Shown here in pieces: positions 7,595 to 18,295 of a stretch of 64,000 nt of DNA. Below the pieces are notes generated by a model. The model was not told the DNA's origin. It saw only the letters and a program-made list of their open reading frames with translations, and searched no databases. This DNA comes from Martinezella tropici. Lineage in GTDB: Bacteria > Pseudomonadota > Alphaproteobacteria > Rhizobiales > Rhizobiaceae. Both the position numbers and the translations under genes were made by a program. The stretch spans positions 434,001-498,000 of the forward strand of contig NZ_QMKK01000054.1 of the NCBI RefSeq assembly GCF_003287875.1, given 5' to 3'. How positions within the stretch are numbered: the stretch's first letter is position 1; each line of letters opens with the position of its first letter.

Positions 7595-9298
7595 ATGACC
7601 TTCAACGGATGGCTTCAGATCCTCCTTTATATTGGGATCCTTCTCCTGCTCGTCAAACCGCTCGGCGGTTACATGACGCGTGTCTTTACCGGCGAGCGCA
7701 CCTTCCTCTCCTTCGTCCTCCGTCCTGTGGAACGGGGGCTTTATCGTTTGGCCGGCACGGATGAGCGCGAAGAGCAGCACTGGACGACCTACTCGGTTTC
7801 CATGCTGCTGTTCAGCCTCGCGGGCTTCCTCGTTCTTTACGCGCTGCAGCGACTGCAAGGCAGTCTGCCGTATAATCCGGCCGGCATGACCGCAGTCGGC
7901 CCGGAACTGTCCTTCAACACGGCAACGAGCTTCGTCACCAATACCAATTGGCAGAACTACGGCGGCGAAAGCACGATGTCCTACCTCGTGCAGATGGCCG
8001 GCCTGACGGTGCAGAACTTCGTGTCTGCAGCAACCGGCATTGCGATCGCCATTGCGCTGATCCGTGCTTTCGCACGTGCTTCGGGTAAGGCGATCGGCAA
8101 CTTCTGGGTCGATATGGTCCGCGCGACGCTCTACGTCCTCTTGCCGATCTGCATCGTGCTGACGATTGTTTTCGTCTATCTCGGCGTGCCGCAGACGCTC
8201 GGTCCCTATGTCGATGCTACGACGCTCGAAGGCGCGCGGCAGACGATCGCCGTCGGTCCCGTCGCCTCGCAGCTTGCCATCAAGATGCTCGGCACGAATG
8301 GCGGCGGCTTCTTCAATGCCAACTCGGCGCATCCGTTCGAAAACCCCGATGCCATCTCCAACCTCCTGCAGATGCTGGCGATCTTCGCCATCGGCGCAGC
8401 GCTGACCAACGTCTTCGGCCGCATGGTCGGCAGTCAGCGCCAGGGCTGGGCGATCCTGGCTGCGATGGGCACGCTGTTCATCGCCGGCGTGATCGTCACC
8501 TATTGGGCTGAAGCGGCAGGCAATCCGCTTGTTCATGCGCTCGGTATCCAGGGCGGCAATATGGAAGGCAAGGAAGTCCGCTTCGGCATTGCCGCCTCTT
8601 CGCTCTTCGCCGTCATCACCACGGCCGCATCCTGCGGCGCGGTCAACGGCATGCTCGACAGCTTCACCGCGATCGGCGGCCTGATCCCGCTCATCAACCT
8701 GCAGCTTGGCGAAGTCATCGTCGGCGGCGTCGGCGCCGGTTTCTATGGCATCCTGATGTTCGTCGTCATCGCCATCTTCGTTGCGGGTCTGATGGTTGGG
8801 CGCACGCCGGAATATCTCGGCAAGAAGATCGAGGCCAAGGACGTGAAGATGGCAATGCTTGCCGTGCTTTGCCTGCCCTTCGGCATGCTGATCTTCACGG
8901 CGATCTCCGTTGTATTGCCCTCCGCCGTTGCCTCGATCGCGAATGCCGGTCCGCACGGCTTCTCGGAAATCCTCTATGCCTACAGCTCGGCCGCGGCAAA
9001 CAACGGCTCGGCCTTCGGCGGTCTGACCGGCAATACCTCCTGGTACAACATCACGCTCGGTATCGTCATGCTGATCGGCCGCTTCCTGGTCATCGTTCCG
9101 GCCCTTGCGATTGCCGGTTCTCTGATCAGCAAGAAGACGGTTCCTGCCTCGGCCGGTACCTTCCCGACGGATGGCCCGCTCTTCGTCGGCCTCCTGGTCG
9201 GCACGATCCTGATCGTCGGCGGTCTGACCTTCTTCCCGGCGCTGGCACTCGGACCGATCGTCGAACATCTGTCGATGATCGTAGGCCAGACCTTCTAA
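7595..9298 (+). CDS. kdpA: potassium-transporting ATPase subunit KdpA
   Basis: A 567-residue polytopic membrane protein, the K+-selective channel-like subunit of KdpFABC and related to the Trk/Ktr/HKT family. The four pore loops are visible: [40 protein letters not shown] and NNGSAFGGL. About ten hydrophobic helices run through the protein. Length is normal for the family. Part of the operon kdpF-kdpA-(small frame)-kdpB-kdpC-kdpD-kdpE, expected to be induced at low external potassium. Confidence 0.97.
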   Translation: MTFNGWLQILLYIGILLLLVKPLGGYMTRVFTGERTFLSFVLRPVERGLYRLAGTDEREEQHWTTYSVSMLLFSLAGFLVLYALQRLQGSLPYNPAGMTAVGPELSFNTATSFVTNTNWQNYGGESTMSYLVQMAGLTVQNFVSAATGIAIAIALIRAFARASGKAIGNFWVDMVRATLYVLLPICIVLTIVFVYLGVPQTLGPYVDATTLEGARQTIAVGPVASQLAIKMLGTNGGGFFNANSAHPFENPDAISNLLQMLAIFAIGAALTNVFGRMVGSQRQGWAILAAMGTLFIAGVIVTYWAEAAGNPLVHALGIQGGNMEGKEVRFGIAASSLFAVITTAASCGAVNGMLDSFTAIGGLIPLINLQLGEVIVGGVGAGFYGILMFVVIAIFVAGLMVGRTPEYLGKKIEAKDVKMAMLAVLCLPFGMLIFTAISVVLPSAVASIANAGPHGFSEILYAYSSAAANNGSAFGGLTGNTSWYNITLGIVMLIGRFLVIVPALAIAGSLISKKTVPASAGTFPTDGPLFVGLLVGTILIVGGLTFFPALALGPIVEHLSMIVGQTF

Positions 9299-9310
9299 GG
9301 AATGACGGCC

Positions 9311-9472
9311 ATGAGCCAACCGCTTCTGGGCAAGCTTAGAAAAGTCATCGATCCACGCCCCTTCGACAGGGGGCGTGGCCCGGCCGGAACGACCTGCGCG
9401 TCCGATGCCATCTTGCTGGCAATGGCCGCACTGTTCCTCGGCATTGTCGTCTTCGGATTTTTGATCGGCTGA
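9311..9472 (+). CDS. 53-residue putative membrane protein between kdpA and kdpB
   Basis: A short frame that fills most of the 222-base gap between kdpA and kdpB. The peptide starts MSQPLLGKLRKVIDPRPF, has a polar basic N-terminal part (about 30 residues) and one C-terminal membrane helix (ILLAMAALFLGIVVFGFLIG). AAGGA lies 8 bases before the ATG at 9311; an earlier ATG at 9302 overlaps that site and is less likely. The canonical kdp operon has no gene here. I do not recognise the family; an accessory or regulatory microprotein of the Kdp pump is an inference from position only. Confidence 0.6.
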   Translation: MSQPLLGKLRKVIDPRPFDRGRGPAGTTCASDAILLAMAALFLGIVVFGFLIG

Positions 9473-9520
9473 TCGGCGGCGTTCCGATCTGACGTTTTCC
9501 TCTTCACGCTGGAGCCTCTT

Positions 9521-11608
9521 ATGAGCCAGTTAAAATCAGCGAGTATTCTGGATTCTCGCATCCTCGTTCCGGCGATCGGCGCTTCGTTCAAGAAACTGAA
9601 CCCGCGCACGCTTGCCAAGAACCCCGTCATGTTCGTGGTCGCCGTCGTTTCGATGCTGACGACCGTCCTCTTCCTGCGCGATCTCGTGACCGGCGGCGGC
9701 AATCTCGCCTTCTCGCTGCAGATCAATATCTGGCTGTGGTTCACGGTGCTGTTTGCCAATTTTGCCGAAGCGGTAGCGGAAGGTCGCGGCAAGGCGCAGG
9801 CGGATTCGCTGCGCAAGTCGCGCACCGAAACGCAGGCGAAGCTGCTCGTCGGCAACAGCCGCACCGATTACAAGATGGTGCCCGGCACCAGCCTTAAGGT
9901 CGGCGATGTCGTCCTGGTCGAAGCCGGCGATATCATCCCCTCGGATGGTGAGGTCATCGAAGGCGTCGCTTCCGTCAACGAAGCCGCGATCACCGGCGAA
10001 TCTGCGCCTGTCATCCGTGAATCGGGCGGCGACCGCTCTGCTGTGACTGGCGGCACGCAGGTCCTGTCGGACGAGATACGTGTGCGGATCACCGCTGCCG
10101 CTGGTTCGACCTTCATCGATCGCATGATCGCGCTGGTCGAAGGTGCAGAACGGCAGAAGACGCCGAACGAAATCGCGCTCAACATCCTGTTGGCCGGTAT
10201 GACGCTGATCTTCGTGCTCGCGACCGTCACCATCCCGAGCTTCGCCGCTTATGCCGGCGGCTCGATCCAGACTGTCGTGCTTGTTGCGCTCTTCGTCACG
10301 CTGATCCCGACCACCATCGGCGCTTTGCTTTCGGCGATCGGCATTGCCGGCATGGACCGTCTGGTGCGCTTCAACGTGCTCGCTATGTCCGGCCGCGCCG
10401 TCGAAGCCGCCGGGGACGTCGACACGCTGCTTCTCGACAAGACTGGTACGATCACGCTCGGCAACCGCCAGGCGACCGCCTTCCGCCCGGTCCGGGGGAT
10501 CAGCGAGCAGGACCTTGCCGATGCCGCGCAGCTTGCCTCCCTTGCCGACGAGACGCCCGAGGGCCGCTCGATCGTCGTGCTTGCCAAAGAGAAATATGCG
10601 ATCCGTGGCCGCGACATGACGAGCCTGAAGGCGACCTTCGTTCCCTTCACGGCCCAGACCCGCATGAGTGGCGTCGATCTCGATGGCTCCTCGATCCGCA
10701 AGGGCGCTGTCGATGCCGTGGTCGCCTATGTCGAAGGTGCGGCCAATGACACGACGGAAGGCACGGCCGTGATGTCGCGCACGACGAGTGAAACGTTGCG
10801 CGAGCTGCAGGTGATCGCCGACGAGATCGCCAAGGCCGGCGGCACGCCGCTTGCCGTGGCGCGAGACGGTCGTCTTCTCGGCGTCATCCATCTTAAGGAT
10901 ATCGTCAAGGGCGGCATCCGTGAGCGTTTTGCGGAACTGCGCCGCATGGGTATCCGCACCGTGATGATCACGGGCGACAATCCGCTGACGGCCGCCGCCA
11001 TTGCCGCCGAAGCCGGCGTCGACGACTTTCTCGCCCAGGCAACGCCCGAAATGAAGCTGGCGCTGATGCGTCAGGAGCAGGCACAGGGCAAGCTGGTCGC
11101 CATGTGCGGCGACGGCACGAACGATGCGCCAGCGCTCGCCCAGGCCGATGTCGGCGTCGCCATGAATACCGGTACGGTCGCCGCCCGCGAAGCCGGCAAC
11201 ATGGTCGATCTCGACAGCGACCCGACGAAGCTGATCGAGATCGTCGAGATCGGCAAGCAACTGCTGATGACGCGCGGTGCGTTGACCACCTTCTCCATCG
11301 CCAACGACATCGCCAAGTATTTCGCCATCATTCCGGCCATGTTCATCGCCTTCTATCCGCAGCTGAAAATGCTGAATGTCATGGGGCTGGCAACGCCGCA
11401 AAGCGCCATTCTTTCGGCCATCATCTTCAATGCGCTCATCATCGTCGGACTGATCCCGCTATCGCTGAAGGGGGTCCGCTACCGGCCGATCGGCGCCGGC
11501 GCGCTGCTCAGCCGCAACCTGCTGATCTATGGCCTCGGCGGCATCATCGTCCCCTTCATCGGCATCAAGGCCATCGATATGGCGATCACCGCCATCGGCC
11601 TCGCCTAA
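9521..11608 (+). CDS. kdpB: potassium-transporting ATPase subunit KdpB (P-type ATPase)
   Basis: A 695-residue P1A-type ATPase that hydrolyses ATP to drive K+ uptake through KdpA. The phosphorylated aspartate is Asp306 in [12 protein letters not shown], the actuator motif TGES is at 158-161 (its serine is the residue phosphorylated for inhibition in E. coli KdpB), and the hinge motif [18 protein letters not shown] is intact. Membrane helices flank residues 35-80, 220-275 and the C-terminal 110 residues. Length and order are normal. Confidence 0.97.
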   Translation: MSQLKSASILDSRILVPAIGASFKKLNPRTLAKNPVMFVVAVVSMLTTVLFLRDLVTGGGNLAFSLQINIWLWFTVLFANFAEAVAEGRGKAQADSLRKSRTETQAKLLVGNSRTDYKMVPGTSLKVGDVVLVEAGDIIPSDGEVIEGVASVNEAAITGESAPVIRESGGDRSAVTGGTQVLSDEIRVRITAAAGSTFIDRMIALVEGAERQKTPNEIALNILLAGMTLIFVLATVTIPSFAAYAGGSIQTVVLVALFVTLIPTTIGALLSAIGIAGMDRLVRFNVLAMSGRAVEAAGDVDTLLLDKTGTITLGNRQATAFRPVRGISEQDLADAAQLASLADETPEGRSIVVLAKEKYAIRGRDMTSLKATFVPFTAQTRMSGVDLDGSSIRKGAVDAVVAYVEGAANDTTEGTAVMSRTTSETLRELQVIADEIAKAGGTPLAVARDGRLLGVIHLKDIVKGGIRERFAELRRMGIRTVMITGDNPLTAAAIAAEAGVDDFLAQATPEMKLALMRQEQAQGKLVAMCGDGTNDAPALAQADVGVAMNTGTVAAREAGNMVDLDSDPTKLIEIVEIGKQLLMTRGALTTFSIANDIAKYFAIIPAMFIAFYPQLKMLNVMGLATPQSAILSAIIFNALIIVGLIPLSLKGVRYRPIGAGALLSRNLLIYGLGGIIVPFIGIKAIDMAITAIGLA

Positions 11609-11620
11609 GGAGTTTCTCTC

Positions 11621-12226
11621 ATGTTGAAACAAATCAGACCCGCCATCGTCATGATCGTCGCCACGACCGTCCTGACCGGCCTTGCCTATCCGCTTGCCAT
11701 GACGGGTGTCGCCCAGACGCTCTTTCCCCACCAGGCCAATGGCAGCCTGGTGGAGAAGGACGGCAAGGTGATCGGCTCCAGCCTCATCGGCCAGAATTTC
11801 ACGGCGGATAAGTATTTCCACGGCCGCCCTTCGGCCACGACCGGCGCCGATCCGAATGATCCGACCAAATCGGTTTCCGTACCTTACAACGCCGCCAACT
11901 CCGGGGCCTCCAATCTCGGTCCGACCAATTCGAGCCTGATCACCCGTATCAAGGGGGATGCTGCGACATTGCAGGCGCAGAACCCGAATACGCCGGTTCC
12001 GGTCGATCTGCTCACCACTTCGGGCAGCGGTCTCGACCCGGATATCTCGCCTGAAGATGCCTATTTCCAGGTTCCGCGCGTCGCCAAGGCCCGCAACATG
12101 GATGAGGCTAAGGTCAAGTCGCTCGTCGATGCTGCCATCGAGCCCCGCGAGCTCGGCGTTCTCGGCGAGCCTGTGGTCAATGTGCTGGCATTGAACCAGG
12201 CGCTCGATGCTTCTATGACTCAATAA
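11621..12226 (+). CDS. kdpC: potassium-transporting ATPase subunit KdpC
   Basis: A 201-residue protein with one N-terminal membrane helix ([19 protein letters not shown]) and a soluble domain containing the family landmarks [28 protein letters not shown] and the C-terminal [19 protein letters not shown]. KdpC completes the KdpFABC complex. AAGGAG precedes the ATG and the gene follows kdpB by 12 bases. Confidence 0.96.
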   Translation: MLKQIRPAIVMIVATTVLTGLAYPLAMTGVAQTLFPHQANGSLVEKDGKVIGSSLIGQNFTADKYFHGRPSATTGADPNDPTKSVSVPYNAANSGASNLGPTNSSLITRIKGDAATLQAQNPNTPVPVDLLTTSGSGLDPDISPEDAYFQVPRVAKARNMDEAKVKSLVDAAIEPRELGVLGEPVVNVLALNQALDASMTQ

Positions 12227-12236
12227 GTTGAAGGGA

Positions 12237-12260
12237 TTGAGACGGTTAGCGCCGTCTCAA
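12237..12260. repeat. inverted repeat between kdpC and kdpD
   Basis: TTGAGACGG-TTAGCG-CCGTCTCAA is a perfect 9-bp stem with a 6-base loop, beginning 10 bases after the kdpC stop and ending 24 bases before the kdpD start. No T-run follows. It could attenuate transcription or stabilise the 3' end of the pump mRNA relative to the sensor genes. Confidence 0.6.
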
Positions 12261-12284
12261 CCTATCAGGAAAGACGACTCTCGA

Positions 12285-14996
12285 ATGGCAGACGACAGCC
12301 GCGACATGTTGAGCAGGCCTTCCCCCGATGCGCTTCTCGAAAAGGCGCGGGCCGAGACACGCGGACGGCTGAAGATATTCCTGGGAGCGGCACCCGGCGT
12401 CGGCAAAACCTATGAGATGCTGATGTCAGGCAGGGCGAAGATCGCCGACGGTGTCGATGTCGTGATCGGCGTTGTCGAGACCCACGGCCGCCGCGAGACG
12501 CAGGCGCTGCTGGAAGGGTTTGAGATCGTTCCGCGAGTCAATGTCGACTATAAGGGCAGGGCGCTCGAGGAGATGGATCTCGATGCCATCCTGAAACGCC
12601 GCCCCGACCTGGTGCTGGTCGACGAACTTGCTCATACCAATGCCCATGGCAGCCGGCATCCCAAACGCTACCTCGATGTCAAGGAACTTCTTGACCGTGG
12701 GATCGATGTCTACACGACGCTGAATATCCAGCATGTCGAAAGCCTGAATGACGTCGTCTCGCAGATTACCCGCATCCGGGTGCGCGAGACGGTACCGGAT
12801 TCGATCATCGACATGGCCGATGATGTCGAGATCATCGATCTGACGCCGGATGATCTCATCAAGCGGCTACATGACGGCAAGGTCTATGTCTCGAAGACGG
12901 CCGAGCGGGCGCTGACCAATTATTTCACGCCCGGCAACCTGACGGCCTTGCGCGAGCTGGCGCTGCGACGCACCGCCCAGCGCGTCGACGACCAGCTGCT
13001 GACCCATATGCAGGCGCACGCGATCCAGGGCCCTTGGGCTGCCGGCGAGCGCGTGCTCGTCTCTATCGATCATCACCCGCGCTCTGCCGCGCTGGTCCGC
13101 TACGCCGCACGCATGGCCGCGCGCTTGCGTGCCCCCTGGGCAGCCGTCTATGTGGAGACCAACCGCTCGATCAGTTTGAGCGAGGCGCAGCGCGACACGA
13201 TTGCCGCAACGCTCAGGCTCGCCGAACAGCTTGGTGGTGAAGCCATCACACTTCCAGGTCGGGAGGTGGCGGAGGAGCTGCTTCGTCATTCTGCCAGCAA
13301 CAACGTCACACACATCGTTATCGGTTCGCCGAAAATCGGCTCATGGCGTGATTGGTCTCGCCGCTCAGTTTCTTATGATCTCATTCGCAAGGCCGGGGAT
13401 ATCAGCGTCCATGTCATTTCCGGTAGCGAAGCGGATGGTCAGGCAGCGAGCCGCGGCGTCAAGGTCGCGCCTTCACCGCCTCCCTTCCAGCTTCGCGGCT
13501 ATGTTCTGGCGACGCTCTATGTCGCCATCGCGCTGGGCTTTTGCGTCATCCTCGATCAGGTGCTGGATGTCCGCAATCTGGCGCTCGTTTTCCTGATGGC
13601 GGTGCTGGTAAGCGCCGTGACCCAGGGTCTGCGTCCGGCACTTTACTCCTGTTTTCTCGGCGCGCTTGCCTTCAACTTCTTCTTCCTGCCGCCGCGCTAT
13701 ACGCTGACGATCAGCGATCCGGAAAGCGTGCTTGCCTTTTTCTTCTTCCTTGGTGTCGCGGTCATTGCGAGTAATCTGACGGCGACGGTGCAACGGCAAG
13801 CGGCTGCAGCGCGACAACGGGCACGAACGACGGAAGACCTCTATCTCTTCTCCAAGAAGCTCGCCGGCACAGGTACGCTCGATGATGTTCTCTGGGCCAC
13901 CGCCTTTCAGCTGGCCTCGATGCTGAAGCTGCGGGTGGTGCTGCTTCTTCCCGAACATGGCACGATCGCCGTCAAGGCCGGCTATCCGCCCGACGATACG
14001 CTCGATGATGCCGATATTGCCGCGGCCCGCTGGGCCTGGGAGCACAATCATGCGGCAGGCCGTGGCGCGGATACCCTGCCTGGCGCGAAGCGCCTTTATG
14101 TTCCGCTCCGCACCGGTCGAACCGCTGTCGGCGTCATCGGCCTCGACAGCGATCGCCGCGACGGTCCGCTTCTGACGCCGGAACAGCAGCGGCTGCTCGA
14201 TGCGCTCGCCGATCAGGCCGCACTTGCCATCGAGCGCGTGCAGCTGGTGGCCGATGTCGACCGCGCGAAACTCGCCGTTGAGGCCGACCGGCTGCGCTCC
14301 GCACTGCTGACCTCGATTTCGCATGATCTGAAGACGCCGCTCGCTGCCATCCTCGGCGCAGCGGGAACGCTGCGCGACTACCTTCATTCGCTACCGCCTG
14401 AGGATCGCGTCGATCTCCTGTCGACGGTCATCGACGAATCGGAACGCCTCAACCGCTTCATCGCCAATCTTCTCGACATGACCAAGATCGAGTCCGGTGC
14501 GATGGAGCCGAATTACGCCCTGCATTATGGCGGCGATATCGTCGGCAGCGCGCTGCGGCGGGCGGAAAAAATCCTGGCTCATCATCGCGTCGATGTGCAG
14601 ATGCCCGTCGATCTGCCGATGGTGAAGGTCGATCCGGTGCTGTTCGAACAGGTGCTGTTCAACCTGCTCGACAACGCCGCCAAATACGCGCCTGAGGGAT
14701 CGGCCATCCGCCTGGAGGCCTGGGCGGATGTCGACAATATCGTCTTCCGCGTGATGGACGAGGGACCCGGCATTCCGCCCGCCGACCTCGAACGCGTCTT
14801 CGATACGTTCTACCGCGTGCGCAAGGGCGATCAGGTGCGCGCCGGCACCGGCCTTGGCTTATCCATCTGCCGCGGCTTCATCGAGGCGATGGGCGGCACG
14901 ATCGCCGCCGGCAATAGAACTGATCGGCAAGGGGCTGTCTTCACTATTCGCCTGCCGAAACCAACAGATGTCCCGAAGCTGGATGAACTGAAATGA
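12285..14996 (+). CDS. kdpD: sensor histidine kinase KdpD
   Basis: A 903-residue turgor/K+ sensor kinase. Domains in order: KdpD N-terminal ATPase-like domain with Walker A GAAPGVGKT (residues 34-42) and VDELAHTNAHGSRHPKR, a universal-stress-protein domain (about 240-370), four membrane helices (about 395-490), a GAF-like segment, then the kinase core with phospho-acceptor SISHDLKTPLAAIL and the ATPase motifs NLLDNAAKYAP, DEGPGIP and GTGLGLSIC. The ATG at 12285 (MADDSRD) is preferred over a TTG at 12228 because the latter would translate through the hairpin and lacks family similarity. Overlaps kdpE by ATGA. Confidence 0.95.
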   Translation: MADDSRDMLSRPSPDALLEKARAETRGRLKIFLGAAPGVGKTYEMLMSGRAKIADGVDVVIGVVETHGRRETQALLEGFEIVPRVNVDYKGRALEEMDLDAILKRRPDLVLVDELAHTNAHGSRHPKRYLDVKELLDRGIDVYTTLNIQHVESLNDVVSQITRIRVRETVPDSIIDMADDVEIIDLTPDDLIKRLHDGKVYVSKTAERALTNYFTPGNLTALRELALRRTAQRVDDQLLTHMQAHAIQGPWAAGERVLVSIDHHPRSAALVRYAARMAARLRAPWAAVYVETNRSISLSEAQRDTIAATLRLAEQLGGEAITLPGREVAEELLRHSASNNVTHIVIGSPKIGSWRDWSRRSVSYDLIRKAGDISVHVISGSEADGQAASRGVKVAPSPPPFQLRGYVLATLYVAIALGFCVILDQVLDVRNLALVFLMAVLVSAVTQGLRPALYSCFLGALAFNFFFLPPRYTLTISDPESVLAFFFFLGVAVIASNLTATVQRQAAAARQRARTTEDLYLFSKKLAGTGTLDDVLWATAFQLASMLKLRVVLLLPEHGTIAVKAGYPPDDTLDDADIAAARWAWEHNHAAGRGADTLPGAKRLYVPLRTGRTAVGVIGLDSDRRDGPLLTPEQQRLLDALADQAALAIERVQLVADVDRAKLAVEADRLRSALLTSISHDLKTPLAAILGAAGTLRDYLHSLPPEDRVDLLSTVIDESERLNRFIANLLDMTKIESGAMEPNYALHYGGDIVGSALRRAEKILAHHRVDVQMPVDLPMVKVDPVLFEQVLFNLLDNAAKYAPEGSAIRLEAWADVDNIVFRVMDEGPGIPPADLERVFDTFYRVRKGDQVRAGTGLGLSICRGFIEAMGGTIAAGNRTDRQGAVFTIRLPKPTDVPKLDELK

Positions 14997-15685
14997 ACAC
15001 CACTGCCGTCAAGATTCTCGTTGTCGATGATGAGCCGCCGATCCGCAAATTGCTGCGCGTGGGCCTCGGTGCCCAGGGCTATGTCGTCAATGAGGCGCAG
15101 AGCGCCGCGTCAGCCCAGGCGTCGATCGATGAAGACCAGCCTGATCTGATCGTGCTCGATCTCGGCCTGCCGGATAAATCAGGCCATGATCTGTTGCTCG
15201 GTTGGCGCGAGGATGGGGTGCAGATCCCGGTCGTCATTCTGTCAAGCCGCACGGATGAGGCGGGCATCGTCAAGGCGCTCGAGAGTGGCGCCGACGATTA
15301 TGTGACCAAGCCTTTCGGCGTCAACGAGCTTGCCGCCCGCATCCGTGTGGCGCTGCGCCATCGGCTGCAACAGCAGGGCGAGAAGGCGATTTTCCAGACC
15401 GGCGGTCTTTCCATCGATCTCGTCAAGCGCATCGTCAAGGTCGACGGCAAGGAGATCAAGCTGTCGCCGAAGGAATACGACATCCTGCGCGTGCTCGCCC
15501 AGCACGCCGGCAAGGTGCTGACGCACCAATTCCTGCTGAAGCAGATTTGGGGACCGGCGGCCGATGTGCAGTATCTGCGCGTCTATGTCCGCCAGCTCCG
15601 ACAGAAGATCGAGGAGATTCCCGATCAGCCGCACTATATCACCACCGAGACGGGCGTCGGCTATCGCCTGCGCGAGCCGGATTGA
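14993..15685 (+). CDS. kdpE: response regulator KdpE
   Basis: A 230-residue OmpR/PhoB-type regulator. Receiver domain: acidic pair in VVDDEPP, phosphorylated Asp56 in IVLDLGLPD, and Lys in DDYVTKPFG. The C-terminal winged helix ends with the typical YLRVYVRQLRQKIE and TGVGYRL. Starts four bases before the kdpD stop, so sensor and regulator are coupled. Expected to activate the kdp promoter, plausibly through the box at 7193-7209. Confidence 0.96.
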   Translation: MNTTAVKILVVDDEPPIRKLLRVGLGAQGYVVNEAQSAASAQASIDEDQPDLIVLDLGLPDKSGHDLLLGWREDGVQIPVVILSSRTDEAGIVKALESGADDYVTKPFGVNELAARIRVALRHRLQQQGEKAIFQTGGLSIDLVKRIVKVDGKEIKLSPKEYDILRVLAQHAGKVLTHQFLLKQIWGPAADVQYLRVYVRQLRQKIEEIPDQPHYITTETGVGYRLREPD

Positions 15686-15787
15686 AGCCATCAAGACTTC
15701 GGATCCGTTATCGAGGTGGCTTAGCCTCGATCTTCCGGCGATGAAAATCATTCCAGAACGACCGATTGCCCGACTCTGAGTGCGACC

Positions 15788-16243
15788 ATGGACCTTTCCA
15801 CGATCATTCTTCCCGAACACGTCTTTGTCGGATTGGCGGCTCCGACCAAGTGGCGGGCGCTGCAGATGCTGTCGTCGAAGGCGGCGAGTTGCTTCGGCTT
15901 GGATGAGGCAATGGTTCTGCGCGTACTGGAGGCTCGCGAGAAGCTCGGCACCACAGGCATCGGCAACGGCGTTGCCGTTCCGCATGCCGCCATTGCCGGC
16001 ATGACGAGGCCGCGCGGATTGATGGTGCACTTTGCCCATGCCGTCGATTTCGAGGCTATAGACGATATTCCGACGGAATGGGCGTTCGTGCTGCTTTTCG
16101 GGGAAGGCGGACGGAGCGACTATCTGAATGTGCTTGCCGCGATTGCCAGACGGCTGCGGACCGAGGGCGTTCTGACGGCGATGCGGCAGGCCAGGAGCGC
16201 CGACGAACTCTATTCGGTCTTCATGTCCGACTCCATCGCCTGA
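15788..16243 (+). CDS. ptsN: PTS EIIA-Ntr-like regulatory protein
   Basis: A 151-residue EIIA domain of the nitrogen/fructose type. The phosphorylated histidine is His66 in GIGNGVAVPHA. There is no EIIB or EIIC nearby, so it is regulatory rather than part of a sugar importer. In E. coli the unphosphorylated EIIA-Ntr binds KdpD and stimulates kdp expression; the location 102 bases after kdpE fits a dedicated copy linking the PTS-Ntr state to potassium uptake. The symbol marks the family; rhizobia can carry more than one such gene. Confidence 0.82.
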   Translation: MDLSTIILPEHVFVGLAAPTKWRALQMLSSKAASCFGLDEAMVLRVLEAREKLGTTGIGNGVAVPHAAIAGMTRPRGLMVHFAHAVDFEAIDDIPTEWAFVLLFGEGGRSDYLNVLAAIARRLRTEGVLTAMRQARSADELYSVFMSDSIA

Positions 16244-16358
16244 GGTGCTTGGATCGCACCCTCGTCGCTGTTCGGGAATGTGATTTCACTTTTCAAGATT
16301 CTATGGGATGCTGTTCTCCGGAGTTCCTTAAAACGGGAACGGTCTTCGTTACTTTATA

Positions 16359-16372
16359 CGACCAAGTTGATA
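16359..16372 (+). promoter_or_regulatory. shared upstream motif, copy 1 (sulfate operon)
   Basis: CGACCAAGTTGATA, 30 bases before the sulfate-binding-protein gene, fits the pattern C[T/G]AC[C/T]AA-N4-ATA also seen at 63124-63137 (minus strand) and 63407-63420. The surrounding bases (ACTTTATA before, GGGTTTA after) also resemble the 63.4-kb copy. A common regulator is inferred, not shown. Confidence 0.35.
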
Positions 16373-16402
16373 GGGTTTAAGGACAACGAAGGGGGTGCAT
16401 CC

Positions 16403-17431
16403 ATGCAGACGATAAAGCTTTCCCGGCTTCTCGCCACCGCAGTTCTGATCGGTAGTTTTTCGGTCGCGGCCGTCGCGCCGACCTGGGCGGCGGACAAGAC
16501 GTTTCTCAATGTTTCCTACGATCCGACGCGTGAATTGTATAAGGATTTCAACGCGGCTTTTGCCGCCAAGTGGAAGAAGGACACGGGCGAAACCATCAAT
16601 ATCAAGGCTTCGCATGGCGGTTCCGGCGCGCAGGCCCGTTCGGTCATCGATGGTCTCGACGCCGATGTCGTGACGCTGGCGCTCGAAGGCGATATCGATG
16701 CGATCGCCAAGGCGACGCACAAGATTCCCGCCGACTGGAAGACCAAGTTCCCGAACAATTCCGTTCCCTATACTTCAACCATCGTCTTCCTGGTGCGCAA
16801 GGGCAATCCTAAAGGCATCAAGGACTGGGGGGATCTGGTCAAGGACGGCGTTGAAGTCATTACGCCGAACCCGAAGACGTCGGGTGGTGCCCGCTGGAAC
16901 ATTCTGGCAGCATGGGCCTGGGCCAAGCAGGCCAATGGCGGCGACGATGCCAAAGCGCAGGACTACGTCGCAAAGCTCCTGAAGCATGTCCCGGTTCTCG
17001 ATACCGGCGCGCGCGGCGCGACGACGACCTTCGTGCAGCGTGGCCTCGGCGATGTTCTGCTCGCCTGGGAAAACGAGGCCTATCTCTCGCTCGACGAGCT
17101 CGGCCCCGATCAATTCGAGATCGTGACTCCGTCCGTCTCGATCCGAGCCGATCCTCCGGTTGCCGTTGTCGACGGCAATGTCGACACGAAGGGTACACGC
17201 AAGGTCGCGGAAGCCTACCTCAACTATCTGTACTCGGATGAGGGTCAGAAGATCGCCGCCAAGCACTATTATCGGCCGATCAAGCCGGAAGCTGCAGACC
17301 CCAAGGATGTTGCCCGTTTCCCGGCCTTGAAGCTGGCAACCATTGACGATTTCGGCGGATGGTCTCAAGCTCAGCCGAAATTCTTCGCTGACGGAGGCAT
17401 CTTCGATCAGATCTACAAGCCGGGACAGTAA
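16403..17431 (+). CDS. sulfate/thiosulfate ABC transporter substrate-binding protein
   Basis: A 342-residue periplasmic binding protein of the Sbp/CysP family. It has a signal peptide ([20 protein letters not shown], cleavage after TWA-ADK), then the family start [34 protein letters not shown] and the C-terminal YYRPIKPE. The start at 16403 is chosen because it begins the signal peptide and AAGGGGGTGC lies upstream; an in-frame extension from 16280 is unlikely. First gene of a four-gene importer operon; sbp and cysP cannot be separated on sequence alone. Confidence 0.93.
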   Translation: MQTIKLSRLLATAVLIGSFSVAAVAPTWAADKTFLNVSYDPTRELYKDFNAAFAAKWKKDTGETINIKASHGGSGAQARSVIDGLDADVVTLALEGDIDAIAKATHKIPADWKTKFPNNSVPYTSTIVFLVRKGNPKGIKDWGDLVKDGVEVITPNPKTSGGARWNILAAWAWAKQANGGDDAKAQDYVAKLLKHVPVLDTGARGATTTFVQRGLGDVLLAWENEAYLSLDELGPDQFEIVTPSVSIRADPPVAVVDGNVDTKGTRKVAEAYLNYLYSDEGQKIAAKHYYRPIKPEAADPKDVARFPALKLATIDDFGGWSQAQPKFFADGGIFDQIYKPGQ

Positions 17432-17437
17432 GACTGA

Positions 17438-18295
17438 ATGCATTCTATAACCCGCAAACGGTGGCGGTTACGGCAGCCGAGCGTCATTCCGGGCTTCGGA
17501 TTGGCGCTCGGTGTTACCTTGGCTTGGCTCATCTTTATCGTTCTTATTCCGCTGTCGGGCTTGCTGTGGAAGAGCAGCGCTCTCGGCTGGGAAAAATTCT
17601 GGGCTTTGGCTCTTGATGTTCGCACGCTCTATGCGCTGCGCATGAGCTTCGGCGGCGCCTTCATCGCCGCGCTCGTCAATGCGGTGCTCGGGCTTATCCT
17701 TGCCTGGGTGCTGGTGCGCTATCGCTTTCCGGGCAAGCGCATCCTAGATGCGATGGTCGACCTGCCATTCGCCCTGCCGACGGCAGTTGCCGGCATTGCA
17801 CTGACGACGCTCTATGCGCCGAATGGCTGGATCGGTCAGTTCCTGACACCGCTCGGCATCAAGATCGCCTTTACTCCGGTCGGGATCGTCATCGCGCTGA
17901 TTTTCGTCGGTCTGCCTTTCGTGGTGCGCACCGCGCAGCCCGTCATGGAGGAGATCGACCGCGAAGTCGAAGAGGCGGCGGCAACCCTTGGGGCGAACCG
18001 CTTTCAGACGATCACGCGCGTACTTCTGCCGGGATTGGCGCCTGCAGCGCTGACAGGTTTCGCGTTGGCATTTGCGCGCGCGGCCGGCGAGTACGGATCG
18101 GTGATCTTCATCGCCGGCAACAAGCCCTATGTTTCGGAAATCGCACCGCTGCTCATCGTCATTCGCCTGGAGGAATATAATTATTCCGCAGCGACGGCGA
18201 TTGCGACGCTGATGCTGTTCATTTCCTTCACCATGCTTTTGATCATCAATCTCATCCAGTCGTGGAGCAGAAGGAGATATGGCTATGGCGCATGA
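17438..18295 (+). CDS. cysT: sulfate/thiosulfate ABC transporter permease CysT
   Basis: A 285-residue inner-membrane permease with six predicted helices. The N-terminal segment ([20 protein letters not shown]) and [25 protein letters not shown] are characteristic of CysT (CysU), and the EAA loop [22 protein letters not shown] contacts CysA. It starts 6 bases after the binding-protein gene and overlaps cysW by 17 bases. Confidence 0.95.
   Translation: MHSITRKRWRLRQPSVIPGFGLALGVTLAWLIFIVLIPLSGLLWKSSALGWEKFWALALDVRTLYALRMSFGGAFIAALVNAVLGLILAWVLVRYRFPGKRILDAMVDLPFALPTAVAGIALTTLYAPNGWIGQFLTPLGIKIAFTPVGIVIALIFVGLPFVVRTAQPVMEEIDREVEEAAATLGANRFQTITRVLLPGLAPAALTGFALAFARAAGEYGSVIFIAGNKPYVSEIAPLLIVIRLEEYNYSAATAIATLMLFISFTMLLIINLIQSWSRRRYGYGA

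Noticed and set aside
7436-9319. Long minus-strand frame opposite kdpA
   Set aside because: Very rich in Arg, Asp, Glu and His as expected from reading the complement of a membrane-protein gene; no domain recognised.
9536-11401. Long minus-strand frame opposite kdpB
   Set aside because: Antisense shadow of kdpB with abnormal composition.
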